DNA from: Hippophae tibetana
Lineage: Eukaryota > Streptophyta > Magnoliopsida > Rosales > Elaeagnaceae
NCBI GenBank assembly: GCA_037013495.1
Contig: CM072801.1
Location: 108,259,816 to 108,323,815 of the forward strand
Direction of reading: 5' to 3'
Length of the DNA stretch: 64,000 nucleotides
Shown here: positions 8,301 to 21,300 of the stretch, piece by piece
Numbering within the stretch: the stretch's first letter is position 1
How the letters are laid out: every line of letters begins with the position of its first letter
Position numbers and translations under genes: made by a program
The notes under the pieces: generated by a model
The model's input: only the letters and a program-made list of their open reading frames with translations
Databases searched by the model: none
What the model was told of the DNA's origin: nothing

Positions 8301-11300
8301 TGTTATAACTTTTATTTTGTGCATCGAAATGAGTACTATAACATATCAAATCTGAAGCTCGTTCCGATGCTTAAAAACGCACCGTAGCAATAGTATATTT
8401 CCCCACTTTTGTCAACCCATAATTTCATGGTTAATACTACATAATGATGTCTTAAACTTTGGTCGCACCTTATTTCGTTGTAATCTCTTCTTACTCTTTA
8501 CGATTTCAATTTGTTCATCTTAGCCATATTCTTAGTAATTCAATCTTTCTTATTCCATTGAGTTCCAGCGTTCTTAGGTTGTCCGCAAAAGGGATTCGCA
8601 TCGTTTGGGATCATAACCTTGGTTGTTGAAAATGGTGTATCTACCTTCACATATCTATTTTAAGAATTTTAGGTTTAAAACATTTTGTGCTTTGGAGGTT
8701 TTCTCCTCTCTTAAGTCACTATTTCCAAAAAGAGAAGGAAATTGTGTCCTTAAAGTCTTGTCTTTTATTTCAATTTTGTAGACATTGTTTTCAACTTTGA
8801 ATTTCATATCTTATTTTTCTTTAAAATCATGTCATCTTTTACTTTTCTTTGTTTTATGTGTTCCACCTTTCTTTCTTCTTGAGAAAAACAAGAGAGCTAA
8901 TACAGTTCACAGTGTAAAAACAAAAAGAAGGCATTAATTGTGGTTGTAACTAAAAACTGTTATAACTTTTATTTTGTGCATCGAAATGAGTACTATAACA
9001 TATCAAATCTGAAGCTCGTTCCTATGCTTAAAAACGCACCGTAGAAATAGTATATTTCCCCACTTTTGTCAACCCAAATTTCATGGTTAATACTACATAA
9101 TGATGTCTTAAACTTTGGTCGCACCTTATTTCGTTGTAATCTCTTCTTGCTCTTTAGGATTTCAATTTGTTCATCTTAGCCATATTCTTAGTAATTCAAT
9201 CTTTGCTATTCCATTGAGTTCCAGCGTTCTTAGGTTGTCCGCAAAAGGGATTCGCATCGTTTGGGATCATAACCTTGGTTGCTGAAAATGGTGTATCCAC
9301 CTCCACATATCTATTTTTAGAATTTTAGGTTTAAAAAATTTTGTGCTTTGGAGGTTTTCTCCTCTCATAAGTCACAATTTCCAAAAAGAGAAAGAAATTG
9401 TGTCCTTAAAGTCTTGTCTTTTATTTCAATTTTGTTGACATTGTTTTCCACTTTGGATTTCATATCTTATTTTTCTTTAAAATCTTGTCATCTTTTACTT
9501 TTCTTTGTTTTATGTGTTCCACCTTTCTTTCTTCTTGAGAAAAACAAGAGAGCTAATACAGTTCACAGTGTAAAAACAAAAAGAAGGTATTAATTGTGGT
9601 TGTAAGTAAAAACTGTTATAACTTTTATTTTGTGCATCGAATTGAGTACTATAACATATCAAATCTGAAGCTCGTTCCGATGCCTAAAAACGCACCGTAG
9701 CAATAGTATATTTCCCCACTTTTGTCAACCCAAATTTCATGGTTCATACTACATAATGATGTCTTAAACTTTGGTCGCACCTTATTTCGTTGTAATCTCT
9801 TCTTGCTCTTTAGTATTTCAATTTGTTCATCTTCGCCATATTTTTAGTAATTTAATATTTTTTATTCCATTGAGTTACAGCGTTCTTAGGTTGTCCGCAA
9901 AAGGGATTCGCATCGTTTGGGATCATAACCTTGGTTGCTGAAAATGGTGTATCTACCTTCACATATCTATTTTAAGAATTTTAGGTTTAAAAAATTTTGT
10001 GCTTTGGAGGTTTTCTCCTCTCTTAAGTCACAATTTCCAAAAAGAGAAAGAAATTGTGTCCTTAAAGTCTTGTCTTTTATTTCAATTTTGTAGACATTGT
10101 TTTCAAATTTGGATTTCATATCTTATTTTTCTTTAAAATCATGTCATCATTTACTTTTCTTTGTTTTATGTGTTCCACCTTTCTTTCTTCTTGAGAAAAA
10201 CAAGAGAGCTAACACAGTTCACAGTGTAAAATCAAAAAGAAGGTATTAATTATGGTCGTAACCAAAAACTGTTATAACTTTTATTTTGTGCATCGAAATG
10301 AGTACTATAACATATCAAATCTGAAACTCGTTCCGAAGCCTAAAAACGCACCGTAGCATTAGTATATTTCCCCACTTTTGTCAACCCAAATTTCATGGTT
10401 AATACTACATAATGATGTCTTAAACTTTGGTCCCACCTTATTTCGTTGTAATCGCTTCTTGCTCTTTATGATTTCAATTTGTTCATCTTAGCCATATTCT
10501 TAGTAATTCAATCTTTCTTATTCCATTGAGGTCCAGCGTTCTTAGGTTGTCCGCAAAAGGGATTCGCATCGTTTGGGATCATAACTTTGGTTGCTAAAAA
10601 TGGTGTATCTACCTTCACATATCTATTTTTAGAATTTTAGATTTAAAAAATTTTGTGCTTTGGAGGTTTTCTCCTCTCTTAAGTCACAATTTCCAAAAAG
10701 AGAAGGAAATTGTGTCCTTAAAGTCTTGTCTTTTATTTCAATTTTGTAGACATTGTTTTCCACTTTGAATTTCATATCTTATTTTTCTTTAAAATCATGT
10801 CATCTTTTACTTTTCTTTGTTTTATGTGTTCCACCTTTCTTTCTTCTTGAGAAAAACAAGAGAGCTAATACAGTTCACAGTGTAAAAACAAAAAGAAGGC
10901 ATTAATTGTGGTTGTAACTAAAAACTGTTATAACTTTTATTTTGTGCATCGAAATGAGTACTATAACATATCAAATCTGAAGCTCGTTCCGATGCTTAAA
11001 AACACACCGTAGAAATAGTATATTTCCCCACTTTTGTCAACCCAAATTTCATGGTTAATACTACATAATGATGTCTTAAACTTTGGTCGCACCTTATTTC
11101 GTTGTAATCTCTTCTTGCTCTTTAGGATTTCAATTTGTTCATCTTAGCCATATTCTTAGTAATTCAATCTTTGCTATTCCATTGAGTTCCAGCGTTCTTA
11201 GGTTGTCCGCAAAAGGGATTCGCATCGTTTGGGACCATAACCTTGGTTGCTGAAAATGGTATATCTACCTTCACATATCTATTTTTAGAATTTTAGCTTT

Positions 11301-14300
11301 AAAAAATTTTGTGCTTTGGAGGTTTTCTCCTCTCTTAAGTCACAATTTCCAAAAAGAGAAAGAAATTGTGTCCTTAAAGTCTAGTCTTTTATTTCAATTT
11401 TGTTGACATTGTTTTCCACTTTGGATTTCAGATCATATTTTTCTTTAAAATCTTGTCATCTTTTACTTTTCTTTGTTTTATGTGTTCCACCTTTCTTTCT
11501 TCTTGAGAAAAACAAGAGAGCTAATACAGTTCACAGTGTAAAAACAAAAAGAAGGTATTAATTGTGGTTGTAACTAAAAACTGTTATAAATTTTATTTTG
11601 TGCATCGAAATGAGTACTATAACATATCAAATCTGAAGCACTTTCCGATCCTATAAACGCACCGTAGCAATAGTACATTTCCCCACTTTTGTCAACCCAA
11701 ATTTCATGGTTCATACTACATAATGATGTCTTAAACTTTGGTCGCACCTTATTTCGTTGTAATTTCTTCTTGCTCTTTAGGATTTCAATTTGTTCATCTT
11801 AGCCATATTCTTAGTAATTCAATCTTTCTTATTTCATTGAGTTCCAGCGTTCTTAGGTTGTCCGCAAAAGGGATTCGCATCGTTTGGGATCATAACCTTG
11901 GTTGCTGAAAATGGTGTATCTACCGTCACATATCTATTTTAAGAATTTTAGGTTTAAAACATTTTGTGCTTTGGAGGTTTTCTCCACTCTTAAGTCATAA
12001 TTTCCAAAAAGAGAAAGAAATTGTGTCCTTAAAGTCTCGTCTTTCATTTCAATTTTGTAGACATTGTTTTCAACTTTGGATTTCATATCTTATTTTTCTT
12101 TAAAATCATGTCATCTTTTAATTTTCTTTGTTTTATGTGTTCCACCTTTCTTTCTTCTTGAGAAAAACAAGAGAGCTAATACAGTTCACAGTGTAAAAAC
12201 AAAAAGAAGGTATTAATTGTGGTTGTAACTAAAAACCGTTATAACTTTTATTTTGTGTATCGAAATGAGTACTATAACATATCAAATCTGTAGCTCATTC
12301 CGATACCTAAAAACGCACCGTAGTAATAGTATATTTCCCCACTTTTGTCAACCCAAATTTCATGGTTCATACTATATAATGATGTCTTAAACTTTGGTCG
12401 CACCTTATTTCGTTGTAATGTCTTCTTGCTCTTTAGGATTTCAATTTGTTCATCTTAGCCATATTCTTAGTAATTCAATCTTTCTTATTCCATTGAGTTC
12501 CAGCGTTTTTAGGTTGTCCGCAAAAGGGATTCGCATCGTTTGGGATCATAACCTTGGTTACTGAAAATGGTGTATCTACCTTCACATATCTATTTTAAGA
12601 ATTTTAGGTTTAAAACATTTTGTGATTTGGAGGTTTTCTCCTCTCTTAAGTCACAATTTTCAAAAAGAGAAAGAAATTGTGTCGTTAAAGTCTTGTCTTT
12701 TATTTCAATTTTGTAGACATTGTTTTCAACTTTGGATTTCATATCTTATTTTTCTTTAAAATCATGTCATCTTTTACTTTTCTTTGTTTTATGTGTTCCA
12801 CCTTTCTTTCTTCTTGAGAAAAACAAGAGAGCTAATACAGTTCACAGTGTAAAAACAAAAAAAAGGTATTAATTGTGGTTGTAACTAAAAACTGTTATAA
12901 CTTTTATTTTTTGCATCGAAATGAGTACTATAACTTATCAAATCTGAAGCTCGTTCCGATGCCTAAAAACGCACCGTAGCAATAGTATATTTCCCCACTT
13001 TGGTCAACCCAAATTTCATGGTTCATACTACATAATGATGTCTTAAACTTTGGTCGCACCTTATTTCGTTGTAATCTCTTCTTGCTCTTTAGTATTTCAA
13101 TAAGTTCATCTTCGCCATATTCTTAGTAATTCAATCTTTTTTATTCCATTGTGTTACAGCGTTCTTAGGTTGTACGCAAAAGGGATTCGCATCGTTTGGG
13201 ATCATAACCTTGGTTGCTGAAAATGGTGTATCTACCTTCACATATCTATTTTTAGAATTTTAGGTTTAAAACATTTTGTGCTTTGGAGGTTTTCTCCTCT
13301 TTTAAGTCACAATTTCCAAAAAGAGAAATAAATTGTGTCCTTAAAGTCTTGTCTTTTATTTCAATTTTGTAGACATTGTTTTCAACTTTGGATTTCATAT
13401 CTTACTTTTCTTTAAAATCATGTCATCTTTTACTTTTCTTTGTTTTATGTGTTCCACCTTTCTTTCTTCTTGAGAAAAACAAGAGAGCTAATACAGTTCA
13501 CAGTGTAAAAACAAAAAGAAGGTATTAATTGTGGTTGTAACTAAAAATTGTTATAAATTTTATTTTGTGCATCGAAATGAGTACTATAACATATCAAATC
13601 TGAAGCACTTTCCGATCCTATAAACGCACCGTAGCAATAGTACATTTCCCCACTTTTGTCAACCCAAATTTCATGGTTCATACTACATAATGATGTCTTA
13701 AACTTTGGTCGCACCTTATTTCGTTGTAATCTCTTATTGCTCTTTAGGATTTCAATTTGTTCCTCTTATCCATATTCTTAGTAATTCAATCCTTCTTATT
13801 CCATTGAGTTCCAGCGTTCTTAGGTTGTCCGCAAAAGGGATTCGCATCCTTTGGGATCATAACCTTGGTTGCTAAAAATGGTGTATCTACCTTCACATAT
13901 CTATTTTTAGAATTTTAGGTTTAAAAAATTTTGTGCTTTGGAGGTTTTCTCCTCTCTTAAGTCATAATTTCCAAAAAGAGAAAGAAATTGTGTCCTTAAA
14001 GTCTTGTCTTTTATTTCAATTTTGTAGACATTGTTTTCAACTTTGGATTTAATATCTTATTTTTCTTTAAAATCTTGTCATCTTTTACATTTCTTTGTTT
14101 TGTGTGTTCCACAATTCTTTCTTCTTGAGAAAAACAAGAGAGCTGATACAGTTCACAGTGTAAAAAGAAAAAGAAGGTTTTAATTGTGGTTGTAACTAAA
14201 AACTGTTATAACTTTTATTTTTTGCATCGAAATGAGTACTATAACTTATCAAATCTGAAGCTCGTTCCGATGCCTAAAAACGCACCGTAGCAATAGTATA

Positions 14301-14593
14301 TTTCCCCACTTTGGTCAACCCAAATTTCATAGTTCATACTACATAATGATGTCTTAAACTTTGGTCGCACCTTATTTCGTTGTAATCTCTTCTTGCTCTT
14401 TAGTATTTCAATTTGTTCATCTTCGCCATATTCTTAGTAATTCAATCTTTTTTATTCCATTGTGTTACAGCGTTCTTAGGTTGTACGCAAAAGGGATTCG
14501 CATCGTTTGGGATCATAACCTTGGTTGCTGAAAATGGTGTATCTACCTTCACATATCTATTTTTAGAATTTTAGGTTTAAAACATTTTGTGCT

Positions 14594-15249
14594 TTGGAGG
14601 TTTTCTCCTCTCTTAAGTCACAATTTCCAAAAAGAGAAAGAAATTGTGTCCTTAAAGTCTTGTCTTTTATTTCAATTTTTTTGCAATTGTTTTCCACTTT
14701 GGATTTCAGATCATATTTTTCTTTAAAATCTTGTCATCTTTTACTTTTCTTTGTTTTATGTGTTCCACCTTTCTTTCTTCTTGAGAAAAACAAGAGAGCT
14801 AATACAGTTCACAGTGTAAAAACAAAAAGAAGGTATTAATTGTGGTTGTAACTAAAAACTATTATAACTTTTATTTTGTGCATCGAAATGAGTACTATAA
14901 CATATCAAATCTGAAGCTCGTTCCATGCTTAAAAACGCACCGTAGAAATAGTATATTTCCCCACTTTTGTCAACCCATAATTTCATGGTTAATACTACAT
15001 AATGATGTCTTAAACTTTGGTCGCACCTTATTTCGTTGTAATCTCTTCTTACTCTTTAGGATTTCAATTTGTTCATCTTAGCCATATTCTTAGTAATTCA
15101 ATCTTTGCTATTCCATTGAGTTCCAGCATTCTTAGGTTGTCCGCAAAAGGGATTCACATCGTTTGGGACCATAACCTTGGTTGCTGAAAATGGTATATCT
15201 ACCTTCACATATCTATTTTTAGAATTTTAGATTTAAATAATTTTGTGCA
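14594..15249 (+). repeat. Representative satellite monomer (656 bp), anchored at TTGGAGG
   Basis: Order of recognisable blocks in this copy: TTGGAGGTTTTCTCC at the start; a 9-bp dyad at 14619-14648; a T-rich tract to about 14790; CAAGAGAGC near 14790; TTGTGGTTGTAACTAAAAAC at about 14839; GCATCGAAATGAGTACTATA near 14881; ACGCACCGTAG near 14935; TTCCCCACTTTTGTCAACCC near 14957; CTTTGGTCGCACCTTATTTC near 15014; a class-diagnostic box at about 15055-15080; the CENP-B-box-like site at about 15150; and GAATTTTAGATTTAAA before the next TTGGAGG. The anchor is a convenience. The true monomer boundary cannot be known in a tandem array. Confidence 0.85.
14619..14648 (+). other. 9-bp dyad (hairpin-capable) conserved in many monomers
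   Basis: Arms CACAATTTC (14619-14627) and GAAATTGTG (14640-14648) are perfect reverse complements with a 12-nt purine-rich loop. The same site is present in most monomers that read AAGTCACAATTTCC. Variants weaken it: CATAATTTC (for example near 6748), CACAATATC (16-18 kb group) and CACAATTTT (8-bp stem, for example near 12651). The right arm GAAATTGTG is almost unchanged throughout. Confidence 0.85.
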
Positions 15250-16162
15250 TTGGAGGTTTTCTCCTCTCTTAAATCACAATATCCAAAAAGAGAAAGAAAT
15301 TGTGTCCTTAAAGTCTTGTCTTTTATTTCAATTTTGTTGACATTGTTTTCCACTTTGGATTTCATATCTTATTTTTCTTTAAAATCTTGTCATCTTTTAC
15401 ATTTCTTTGTTTTGTGTGTTCCACAATTCTTTCTTCTTGAGAAAAACAAGAGAGCTGATACAGTTCACAGTGTAAAAAGAAAAAGAAGGTTTTAATTGTG
15501 GTTGTAACTAAAAACTGTTATAACTTTTATTTTTTGCATCGAAATGAGTACTATAACTTATCAAATCTGAAGCTCGTTCCGATGCCTAAAAACGCACCGT
15601 ACCAATAGTATATTTCCCCACTTTGGTCAACCCAAATTTCATGGTTCATACTACATAATGATGTCTTAAAGTTTGGTCGCACCTTATTTCGTTGTAATCT
15701 CTTCTTGCTCTTTAGTATTTCAATTTGTTCATCTTCGCCATATTCTTAGTAATTCAATCTTTTTTATTCCATTGTGTTACAGCGTTCTTAGGTTGTACGC
15801 AAAAGGGATTCGCATCGTTTGGGATCATAACCTTGGTTGCTGAAAATGGTGTATCTACCTTCACATATCTATTTTTAGAATTTTAGGTTTAAAACATTTT
15901 GTGCTTTGGAGGTTTTCTCCTCTCTTAAGTCACAATTTCCAAAAAGAGAAAGAAATTGTGTCCTTAAAGTCTTGTCTTTTATTTCAATTTTGTTGCAATT
16001 GTTTTCCACTTTGGATTTCAGATCATATTTTTCTTTAAAATCTTGTCATCTTTTACATTTCTTTGTTTTATGTGTTCCACCTTTCTTTCTTCTTGAGAAA
16101 AACAAGAGAGCTTATACAGTTCACAGTGTAAAAAGAAAAAGAAGGTATTAATTGTGGTTGTA

Positions 16163-18345
16163 ACTAAAAACTGTTATAACTTTTATTTTGTGCATCGAAA
16201 TGAGTACTATAACATATCAAATCTGAAGCTCGTTCCGATGCTCAAAAACGCACCGTAGAAATAGTATATTTCCCCACTTTTGTCAACCCATAATTTCATG
16301 GTTAATACTACATAATGATGTCTTAAACTTTGGTCGCACCTTATTTCGTTGTAATCTCTTCTTACTCTTTAGGATTTCAATTTGTTCATCTTAGCCATAT
16401 TCTTAGTAATTCAATCTTTGCTATTCCATTGAGTTCCAGCATTCTTTGGTTGTCCGCAAAAGGGATTCGCATCGTTTGGGACCATAACCTTGGTTGCTGA
16501 AAATGGTATATCTACCTTCACATATCTATTTTTAGAATTTTAGATTTAAAAAATTTTGTGCTTTGGAGGTTTTCTCCTCTCTTAAATCACAATATCCAAA
16601 AAGAGAAAGAAATTGTGTCCTTAAAGTCTTGTCTTTTATTTCAATTTTGTTGACATTGTTTTCCACTTTGGATTTCATATCTTATTTTTCTTTAAAATCT
16701 TGTCATCTTTTACTTTTCTTTGTTTTATGTGTTCCACCTTTCTTTCTTCTTGAGAAAAACAAGAGAGCTAATACAGTTCACAGTGTAAAAACAAAAAGAA
16801 GGTATTAATTGTGGTTGTAACTAAAAACTCTTATAACTTTTATTTTGTGCATCGAAATGAGTACTATAACATATCAAATCTGAAGCTCGTTCCGATGCTT
16901 AAAAACGCACCGTAGAAATAGTATATTTCCCCACTTTTGTCAACCCATAATTTCATGGTTAATACTACATAATGATGTCTTAAACTTTGGTCGCACCTTA
17001 TTTCGTTGTAAGCTCTTCTTACTCTTTAGGATTTCAATTTGTTCATCTTAGCCATATTCTTAGTAATTCAATCTTTGCTATTCCATTGAGTTCCAGCATT
17101 CTTAGGTTGTCCGCAAAAGGGATTCACATCGTTTGGGACCATAACCTTGGTTGCTGAAAATGGTATATCTACCTTCACATATCTATTTTTAGAATTTTAG
17201 ATTTAAATAATTTTGTGCATTGGAGGTTTTCTCCTCTCTTAAATCACAATATCCAAAAAGAGAAAGAAATTGTGTCCTTAAAGTCTTGTCTTTTATTTCA
17301 ATTTTGTTGACATTGTTTTCCACTTTGGATTTCATATCTTATTTTTCTTTAAAATCTTGTCATCTTTTACTTTTCTTTGTTTTATGTGTTCCACCTTTCT
17401 TTCTTCTTGAGAAAAACAAGAGAGCTAATACAGTTCACAGTGTAAAAACAAAAAGAAGGTATTAATTGTGGTTGTAACTAAAAACTGTTATAACTTTTAT
17501 TTTGTGCATCGAAATGAGTACTATAACATATCACATCTGAAGCTCGTTCCGATGCTTAAAAACGAACCATAGAAATAGTATATTTCCCCACTTTTGTCAA
17601 CCCATAATTTCATGGTTAATACTACATAATGATGTCTTAAACTTTGGTCGCACCTTATTTCGTTGTAATCTCTTCTTACTCTTTAGGATTTCAATTTGTT
17701 CATCTTAGCCATATTCTTAGTAATTCAATCTTTGCTATTCCATTGAGTTCCAGCATTCTTAGGTTGTCCGCAAAAGGGATTCACATCGTTTGGGACCATA
17801 ACCTTGGTTGCTGAAAATGGTATATCTACCTTCACATATCTATTTTTAGAATTTTAGATTTAAATAATTTTGTGCATTGGAGGTTTTCTCCTCTCTTAAA
17901 TCACAATATCCAAAAAGAGAAAGAAATTGTGTCCTTAAAGTCTTGTCTTTTATTTCAATTTTGTTGACATTGTTTTCCACTTTGGATTTCATATCTTATT
18001 TTTCTTTAAAATCTTGTCATCTTTTACTTTTCTTTGTTTTATGTGTTCCACCTTTCTTTCTTCTTGAGAAAAACAAGAGAGCTAATACAGTTCACAGTGT
18101 AAAAACAAAAAGAAGGTATTAATTGTGGTTGTAACTAAAAACTGTTATAACTTTTATTTTGTGCATCGAAATGAGTACTATAACATATCACATCTGAAGC
18201 TCGTTCCGATGCTTAAAAACGAACCATAGAAATAGTATATTTCCCCACTTTTGTCAACCCATAATTTCATGGTTAATACTACATAATGATGTCTTAAACT
18301 TTGGTCGCACCTTATTTCGTTGTAATCTCTTCTTACTCTTTACGA
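16163..18345 (+). repeat. Array segment 2: homogenised 657-bp monomer run
   Basis: Successive anchors fall at 16563, 17220, 17877 and 18534, exactly 657 apart. Monomers share GGATTCACATCGTTTGGGACC, CACAATATCC and the extra T in CCCATAATTTC. The monomers around 17220 and 17877 look nearly identical, including the shared unusual ACGAACCATAG near 17563 and 18220. This is monomer-level amplification and therefore recent compared with segment 1. Confidence 0.88.
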
Positions 18346-21300
18346 TTTCAATTTGTTCATCTTAGATATATTCTTAGTAATTCAATCTTTGCTATTCCAT
18401 TGAGTTCCAGCGTTCTTAGGTTATCCGCAAAAGGGATTCGCATCGTTTGGGATCATAACCTTGGTTGCTGAAAATGGTGTATCTACCTTCACATATCTAT
18501 TTTTAGAATTTTAGATTTAAAAAATTTTGTGCTTTGGATGTTTTCTCCTCTCTTAAGTCACAATTTCCAAAAAGAGAAAGAAATTGTGTCCTTAAAGTCT
18601 TGTCTTTTATTTCAATTTTGTTGACATTGTTTTCCACTTTGGATTTCAGATCATATTTTTCTTTAAAATCTTGTCATCTTTTACTTTTCTTTGTTTTATG
18701 TGTTCCACCTTTCTTTCTTCTTGAGAAAAACAAGAGAGCTAATACAGTTCAAAGTGTAAAAACAAAAAGAAGGTATTAATTGTGGTTGTAACTAAAAACT
18801 GCTATAAATTTTATTTTGTGCATCGAAATGAGTACTATAACATATCAAATCTGAAGCACTTTCCGATCCTATAAACCCACCGTAGCAATAGTACATTTCC
18901 CCACTTTTGTCAACCCAAATTTCATGGTTCATACTACATAATGATGTCTTAAACTTTGGTCGCACCTTATTTCGTTGTAATCTCTTCTTGCTCTTTAGGA
19001 TTTCAATTTGTTCATCTTAGCCATATTCTTAGTAATTCAATCTTTCTTATTTCATTGAGTTCCAGCGTTCTTAGGTTGTCCGCAAAAGGGATTCGCATCG
19101 TTTGGGATCATAACCTTGGTTGCTGAAAATGGTGTATCTACCGTCACATATCTATTTTAAGAATTTTTGGTTTAAAACATTTTGTGCTTTGGAGGTTTTC
19201 TCCACTCTTAAGTCATAATTTCCAAAAAGAGAAAGAAATTGTGTCCTTAAAGTCTCGTCTTTCATTTCAATTTTGTAGACATTGTTTTCAACTTTGGATT
19301 TCATATCTTATTTTTCTTTAAAATCATGTCATCTTTTAATTTTCTTTGTTTTATGTGTTCCACCTTTCTTTCTTCTTGAGAAAAACAAGAGAGCTAATAC
19401 AGTTCACAGTGTAAAAACAAAAAGAAGGTATTAATTGTGGTTGTAACTAAAAACCGTTATAACTTTTATTTTGTGTATCGAAATGAGTACTATAACATAT
19501 CAAATCTGTAGCTCGTTCCGATACCTAAAAACGCACCGTAGTAATAGTATATTTCCCCACTTTTGTCAACCCAAATTTCATGGTTCATACTATATAATGA
19601 TGTCTTAAACTTTGGTCGCACCTTATTTCGTTGTAATGTCTTCTTGCTCTTTAGGATTTCAATTTGTTCATCTTAGCCATATTCTTAGTAATTCAATCTT
19701 TCTTATTCCATTGAGTTCCAGCGTTCTTAGGTTGTACGCAAAAGGGATTCGCATCGTTTGGGATCATAACCTTGGTTACTGAAAATGGTGTATCTACCTT
19801 CACATATCTATTTTAAGAATTTTAGGTTTAAAACATTTTGTGATTTGGAGGTTTTCTCCTCTCTTAAGTCACAATTTTCAAAAAGAGAAAGAAATTGTGT
19901 CCTTAAAGTCTTGTCTTTTATTTCAATTTTGTAGACATTGTTTTCAACTTTGGATTTCATATCTTATTTTTCTTTAAAATCATGTCATCTTTTACTTTTC
20001 TTTTATTTATGTGTTCCATCTTTCTTTCTTCTTGAGAAAAACAAGAGAGCTAATACAGTTCACAGTGTAAAAACAAAAAGAAGGTATTAATTGTGGTAGT
20101 AACTAAAAACTGTTATAACTTTTATTTTTTGCATCGAAATGAGTACTATAACTTATCAAATCTGAAGCTCGTTCCGATGCCTAAAAACGCACCGTAGCAA
20201 TAGTATATTTCCCCACTTTGGTCAACCCAAATTTCATGGTTCATACTACATAATGATGTCTTAAACTTTGGTCGCACCTTATTTCGTTGTAATCTCTTCT
20301 TGCTCTTTAGTATTTCAATTTGTTCATCTTCGCCATATTCTTAGTAATTCAATCTTTTTTATTCCATTGTGTTACAGCGTTCTTAGGTTGTACGCAAAAG
20401 GGATTCGCATCGTTTGGGATCATAACCTTGGTTGCTGAAAATGGTGTATCTACCTTCACATATCTATTTTTAGAATTTTAGGTTTAAAACATTTTGTGCT
20501 TTGGAGGTTTTCTCCTCTCTTAAGTCACAATTTCCAAAAAGAGAAAGAAATTGTGTCCTTAAAGTCTTGTCTTTTATTTCAATTTTGTAGACATTGTTTT
20601 CAACTTTGGATTTCATATCTTACTTTTCTTTAAAATCATGTCATCTTTTACTTTTCTTTGTTTTATGTGTTCCACATTTCTTTCTTCTTGAGAAAAACAA
20701 GAGAGCTAATACAGTTCACAGTGTAAAAACAAAAAGAAGGTATTAATTGTGGTTGTAACTAAAAACCGTTATAACTTTTATTTTGTGTATCGAAATGAGT
20801 CCTATAACATATCAAATCTGTAGCTCGTTCCGATACCTAAAAACGCACCGTAGTAATAGTATATTTCCCCACTTTTGTCAACCCAAATTTCATGGTTCAT
20901 ACTATATAATGATGTCTTAAACTTTGGTCGCACCTTATTTCGTTGTAATGTCTTCTTGCTCTTTAGGATTTCAATTTGTTCATCTTAGCCATATTCTTAG
21001 TAATTCAATCTTTCTTATTCTATTGAGTTCCAGCGTTCTTAGGTTGTCCGCAAAAGGGATTCGCATCGTTTGGGATCATAACCTTGGTTACTGAAAATGG
21101 TGTATCTACCTTCACATATCTATTTTAAGAATTTTAGGTTTAAAACATTTTGTGATTTGGATGTTTTCTCCTCTCTTAAGTCACAATTTTCAAAAAGAGA
21201 AAGAAATTGTGTCCTTAAAGTCTTGTCTTTTATTTCAATTTTGTAGACATTGTTTTCAACTTTGGATTTCATATCTTATTTTTCTTTAAAATCGTGTCAT

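Larger units (their letters stand above)
5200..16162 (+). repeat. Array segment 1: diverged mixed A/B monomers
   Basis: About 17 monomers of mixed type with more point differences between neighbours than elsewhere. Type B copies (TTTAGTATTTC, CTTCGCC, TTACAGCG) lie near 5.9, 7.2, 9.8, 13.1, 14.4 and 15.7 kb among type A copies (TTTAGGATTTC, CTTAGCC, TTCCAGCG). No single short higher-order period dominates. Parts of it recur further right, for example 11.6-13.5 kb at 18.8-20.7 kb. No gene is present. Confidence 0.85.

Noticed and set aside
7378-18779. Recurring 81-codon open frame in satellite monomers (also at 30994), beginning at TTGGAGG
   Set aside because: It starts at TTG, not ATG, and is open only in monomers with TTG where most have TAG in TTTTGTAGACATTG. 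One polymorphic base decides it. The peptide is low-complexity and hydrophobic, with no sign of selection on codons.
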